The notes under the pieces: generated by a model
The model's input: the letters and a program-made list of their open reading frames with translations, nothing else
What the model was told of the DNA's origin: nothing
Database searches by the model: none
Program-made: the position numbers and the translations under genes
Part shown: one piece after another, positions 61,388-64,000 of the stretch
Layout: every line of letters begins with the position of its first letter
How positions within the stretch are numbered: position 1 is the stretch's first letter
Source: JAEUOS01 sp965279115
GTDB lineage: Bacteria; Pseudomonadota; Gammaproteobacteria; Burkholderiales; JAEUOS01
DNA length: 64,000 bases
Direction of reading: 5' to 3'
NCBI GenBank assembly: GCA_965279115.1
Contig: OZ257137.1
Location: 3,162,001-3,226,000 of the forward strand

Positions 61388-62242
61388 CTATAGCCCGAGT
61401 AACTCAAGCGCGGCCTTATGCAGTGGGCTGGCGCCATCTGCCAATGCGCTGCAAATACTGAAGTGATGATGCCCTGGCATCGGCACGTCGCGCTTGAAAA
61501 CCGATGCCCATCTGTCCGCGAGCAGCTGGTTCTGGCGCGCGAATTCGGCACTTTCGGCGCCGCCTACGGCCGTAATCAGAGGGGCATGCGTCGCCGGTTT
61601 CATCCAGGCAGGGCTCAGGCGGGCGACACAATCGAGGTCCAGATTGAGGTCGTCATTCAGGAACGCGGCGTTCATGATCGGCTCGAGGTCATACAGGCCG
61701 CTGATCGCCAGGCCGCCTTTGACCACGTTGGGTGGCAGCGCGCCATGCCAGCGCGGCCATTCGCAGGCCAGCATCATGGCCGTAAGGTGGCCGCCAGCCG
61801 AATGGCCGGTTACGTAAATGTGCTGCGGATCGGCACCATACTGGCCGGCGTGCAGGTAACACCACGTGACCGCAGACAGGACATCGCGCACCTGGTCTTC
61901 CATCGTCACGCCCGGGACGAGGCGATAATTGATGACCGCGACGGCCGCGCCGGCCCGTGTGAATGCGGGGGCGACGAACGAAAAATCGGACTTGTCGAGC
62001 GAGCGCCAGTAGCCGCCATGGATAAACACCAGCAATGGCGAGCCGCCTTGGCGCGGTCGCCGCGCCGGAAAAACATCCAGCGTCTGGCCGGGCTCACCGC
62101 CCCATGGGATGTCCAGAAAGCACGGCTCCGACAAGCGAGCGGCGCTGGAATCCGAGGCCCAGCGCGAGATGAAAGTGGCGTGGTCCGGAACCATGGCGCG
62201 CGCGTTGTACTGCTGATTGCAATAGTCCTTGTCGTAGGCCAT
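61388..62242 (-). CDS. Alpha/beta hydrolase (arylformamidase-like)
   Basis: 284 residues. The oxyanion motif LVFIHGGYWRSLDKSDFSFV is typical of kynurenine-formamidase-like hydrolases. The nucleophile elbow is in YVTGHSAGGHLTAMMLA, and the catalytic His is in MPGHHHFSIC. No tryptophan-degradation genes are adjacent, so the substrate is uncertain. The ATG at 62242 follows GGGGAG. The response regulator gene lies 19 bases upstream on the same strand. Confidence 0.85.
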   Translation of the reverse strand: MAYDKDYCNQQYNARAMVPDHATFISRWASDSSAARLSEPCFLDIPWGGEPGQTLDVFPARRPRQGGSPLLVFIHGGYWRSLDKSDFSFVAPAFTRAGAAVAVINYRLVPGVTMEDQVRDVLSAVTWCYLHAGQYGADPQHIYVTGHSAGGHLTAMMLACEWPRWHGALPPNVVKGGLAISGLYDLEPIMNAAFLNDDLNLDLDCVARLSPAWMKPATHAPLITAVGGAESAEFARQNQLLADRWASVFKRDVPMPGHHHFSICSALADGASPLHKAALELLGL

Positions 62243-62261
62243 GGTCACTCCCCGGGGTGGA

Positions 62262-63080
62262 TCACTGCGCGGCTGTGTCGGATTCCTTGTCGCCAAAGGG
62301 CTTCAGGCCGAGCGTCTTGACGATGGTGTCAACCAGAGTCTGCTTCTTGTAAGGCTTGGCCACGTAGGCGCTGGCACCCAGAGACAGCCCCTTGAATACG
62401 TCCTGCTGGCTGGCCATCGCCGTGAGCATGATGACCGGAACGGTCTTCAGGCGCGGGTGCTGGCGCATGCGCGCCAGGATGTCGAATCCGTTGGTGCCCG
62501 GCAATTCGATGTCCAGGAGCACGCATTCCGGCAGCGGACTCTTGTTGAGTTCGGCAATGATCTCCTCGCGCGTTGCGGCGTGGCGCTGCTTGAAGCCTGC
62601 CTTCATGATGATGTTCTGCGCGAAGCGGGCCTGGATCTCGTCGTCCTCGATGATGAGAATGGTGATTTCGGTCCACGGCTTGCCAAGCGGCGTCATGCTC
62701 GCCGCGGTCGTCAATTGCAGGAAGGAGCCGGTCTTGGTCAGAACGTCATGACCGTCCGTCGCAGCCATGGCGATGCGGCGTTGGTCTTCGTCGGTCAGTT
62801 CCGGAGCGTCAAGGGGCTTTTCGAAGTGCGCGGTGAAGTCGAGGTCATGTTCCTCACTGGCGGCGGAACCTGCCAGAAAGCCGCCCGACACGAGCCGGTC
62901 AAGCGCGGCGCGCAAGTCCGCCTCCGGCATGCGGATCGCGCGCTTCTTGATCAGGTCGAAATGCGTTTCCCCGGACACCAGGGCGAGGACGCGGATGAGT
63001 TCGGGCGCGATCTGGCCGGCCTGTCCGCGCATTGCGCGTTCTCCGGTTTCGGTGCGACGGTATATCAGCTCTTGCGTCAT
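62262..63080 (-). CDS. Response regulator with N-terminal helical domain
   Basis: 272 residues. The N-terminal 120 residues look like a winged-helix-type or helical sensor (FDLIKKRAIRMPEADLRAAL, DRLVSGGFLAG). The C-terminal receiver domain (about 140-262) has ILIIEDDEIQARFAQNII, phospho-acceptor Asp in CVLLDIELPG and Lys in VAKPYKKQ. There is no output domain after the receiver, so the N-terminal part probably carries the output. The partner kinase is not visible. It lies 27 bases downstream of the AhpD-like gene. Confidence 0.82.
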   Translation of the reverse strand: MTQELIYRRTETGERAMRGQAGQIAPELIRVLALVSGETHFDLIKKRAIRMPEADLRAALDRLVSGGFLAGSAASEEHDLDFTAHFEKPLDAPELTDEDQRRIAMAATDGHDVLTKTGSFLQLTTAASMTPLGKPWTEITILIIEDDEIQARFAQNIIMKAGFKQRHAATREEIIAELNKSPLPECVLLDIELPGTNGFDILARMRQHPRLKTVPVIMLTAMASQQDVFKGLSLGASAYVAKPYKKQTLVDTIVKTLGLKPFGDKESDTAAQ

Positions 63081-63107
63081 GTTGAAAAGGTTTCCGGATC
63101 CGGTCGG

Positions 63108-63512
63108 CTAGTCAAAGCGGGGCTTGAACGCTTCGTCTACATCGACCCGGTACCCGTTGGCAAGCCGATTGGTCTTGTTGGCGAGCGCGGTCACGGCGAG
63201 CACCTCGGCCAGCATTGCATCGCTCATGCCCTGCTTGCGCGCCGATGCGGTGTGTGAATGGGTACAGTATTCGCAGTTGTTCGTCGCCGACACGGCAACG
63301 TAAATCATTTCCTTGGTCAACGGGTCAAGCGCACCCGGCGCCATCACGTCCCTGACTTCCTCCCAGGTTCGTTTGAGCAGCCCGGGATCATTGGCCAGGA
63401 CTTTCCAGAAGTTGTTGATGGTCGCGACCTTGCGAATGGCCTTGATCTCGTCGTAGACCGCCCTTACCTCGGGGCCTGCATCGGCGTATTCGACCTGTTT
63501 GACCAGAGACAT
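63108..63512 (-). CDS. Carboxymuconolactone decarboxylase / AhpD-like family protein
   Basis: 134 residues. The redox-type motif CEYCTHSHTASARKQG (CxxC plus His) is in the centre, with the typical opening PEVRAVYDEIKAIRKVATIN. The group includes AhpD-like peroxidase partners and proteins of unknown role. It is probably cytoplasmic. It lies 18 bases downstream of the SapC-like gene on the same strand. Confidence 0.84.
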   Translation of the reverse strand: MSLVKQVEYADAGPEVRAVYDEIKAIRKVATINNFWKVLANDPGLLKRTWEEVRDVMAPGALDPLTKEMIYVAVSATNNCEYCTHSHTASARKQGMSDAMLAEVLAVTALANKTNRLANGYRVDVDEAFKPRFD

Positions 63513-63530
63513 CTCAGCAGCCCCCGCACT

Positions 63531-64000
63531 TCATGCTTGCGCCTTGGCGCGCGCGGCCTTGCGGTCAAGCAGGCGGCCGAAGTTGTCCAGCGAAAGCAGG
63601 TGGGCATAGATACGCGCGAAAAGTCCCTTGCGCACCAGGGTCCGCAACTGATCCGCGGTGAGGAATTCGAGGCGTGCCTCGTTCACCCGGTGCATGCCGG
63701 TCAGGTTCAGCGGGGCACCACCTGCAAGTGTGGCCTGCATGGTGAAGGGCTCGAGCAACCCATACTCGGCAAGGATGCTGCACATTTCGCGGGTGCGGTC
63801 GAGATCGGCCTCGTATTCGTTGAGCAGCTTCTGGATGTCGTTCCAGCGCGCCAGGGGCTGGGCGCTGTCGTCGAACATGGCCTCGCCGGCGGCTCCGTCG
63901 CCGGCCACGAAATCCTTTTCTATACAGATCAGGCGATCCTGTTGTTCCACAGAGTCGAGGGTGACGCGCGCCATGCAGAACGGGTAACGCCTAACATACG
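63531..64000 (-). CDS. SapC family protein, C-terminal part (cut by window edge)
   Basis: The frame is open to the window edge: upstream of the first Met at 63974 it still reads YVRRYPFC, which matches the RRYPF segment inside SapC proteins, so the true start is outside. Recognisable parts are LNEYEADLDRTREMCSILAE, LLEPFTMQATLAGGAPLNLT and MHRVNEARLEFLTADQLRTL with a closing YAHLLSLDNFGRL. SapC-type proteins are linked to surface-layer or secretion loci in some bacteria, but their function is uncertain. At least 156 residues are visible of roughly 240 expected. Confidence 0.75.
   Translation of the reverse strand, partial: YVRRYPFCMARVTLDSVEQQDRLICIEKDFVAGDGAAGEAMFDDSAQPLARWNDIQKLLNEYEADLDRTREMCSILAEYGLLEPFTMQATLAGGAPLNLTGMHRVNEARLEFLTADQLRTLVRKGLFARIYAHLLSLDNFGRLLDRKAARAKAQA

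Overview
The window is GC-rich, densely coded chromosomal DNA with short intergenic gaps and many four-base ATGA/GTGA gene overlaps. Housekeeping content points to a betaproteobacterium, most likely in or near Burkholderiales: rsmA, gloA, a YgjP-type peptidase, plsC, gmhB, glyS and glyQ lie together, alaS is present, there are two Bug-type (tripartite tricarboxylate) solute-binding proteins, and there is an assimilatory nitrate/nitrite cluster. This assignment is inferred from gene content and order only. I see no tRNA, rRNA, CRISPR array, insertion sequence or prophage, and no gap longer than 300 bases.

Layout. 1-8.7 kb: a partial MscS-type channel, a patatin lipase, a barnase-like secreted RNase with its barstar inhibitor, a membrane histidine kinase overlapping a REC-PAS-GGDEF diguanylate cyclase, YidB, and a cardiolipin-synthase/EEP pair. 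8.8-11.3 kb: an AmmeMemoRadiSam system with Memo and AMMECR1 fused in one protein. 11.3-19.2 kb: a catabolic cluster around an IclR regulator (semialdehyde dehydrogenase, SDR, ADP-forming acyl-CoA ligase, nitronate monooxygenase, Bug protein, RidA). 19.3-36.4 kb: mostly housekeeping (rsmA, gloA, plsC, gmhB, glyQS, glpK, alaS), with a frameshifted conserved-looking gene at 20.1-20.8 kb and a protease-less Lon-like AAA ATPase at 35.4-36.4 kb.

36.6-44.5 kb is the most unusual part. A Crp/Fnr regulator converges on a three-gene operon: a class III cyclase-like/TPR protein, a vanadium-haloperoxidase/PAP2-fold protein with a Gly-Ala-Ala repeat, and a subtilisin-like protease whose GTG start overlaps the previous stop codon. 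A LuxR regulator and a histidine kinase with a C-terminal membrane anchor diverge from it. I do not recognise this combination as a described system. 44.6-52 kb is a second catabolic operon (PanE-like reductase, class II aldolase, FAD monooxygenase, DUF2783, DUF3237) followed by a complete TRAP transporter.

53-60.2 kb is the nitrogen-assimilation region: nasA on the minus strand, then a small unknown gene, cobA (siroheme synthesis), nirB and nirD on the plus strand. The leader of cobA contains two adjacent hairpins that both display an ATCGCG loop, resembling the RNA targets of ANTAR antiterminators (NasR/NasT). 60.4-64 kb holds a peptidase-like protein with an altered zinc motif, an alpha/beta hydrolase, a response regulator, an AhpD-like protein and the C-terminal part of a SapC-like protein that runs off the window.
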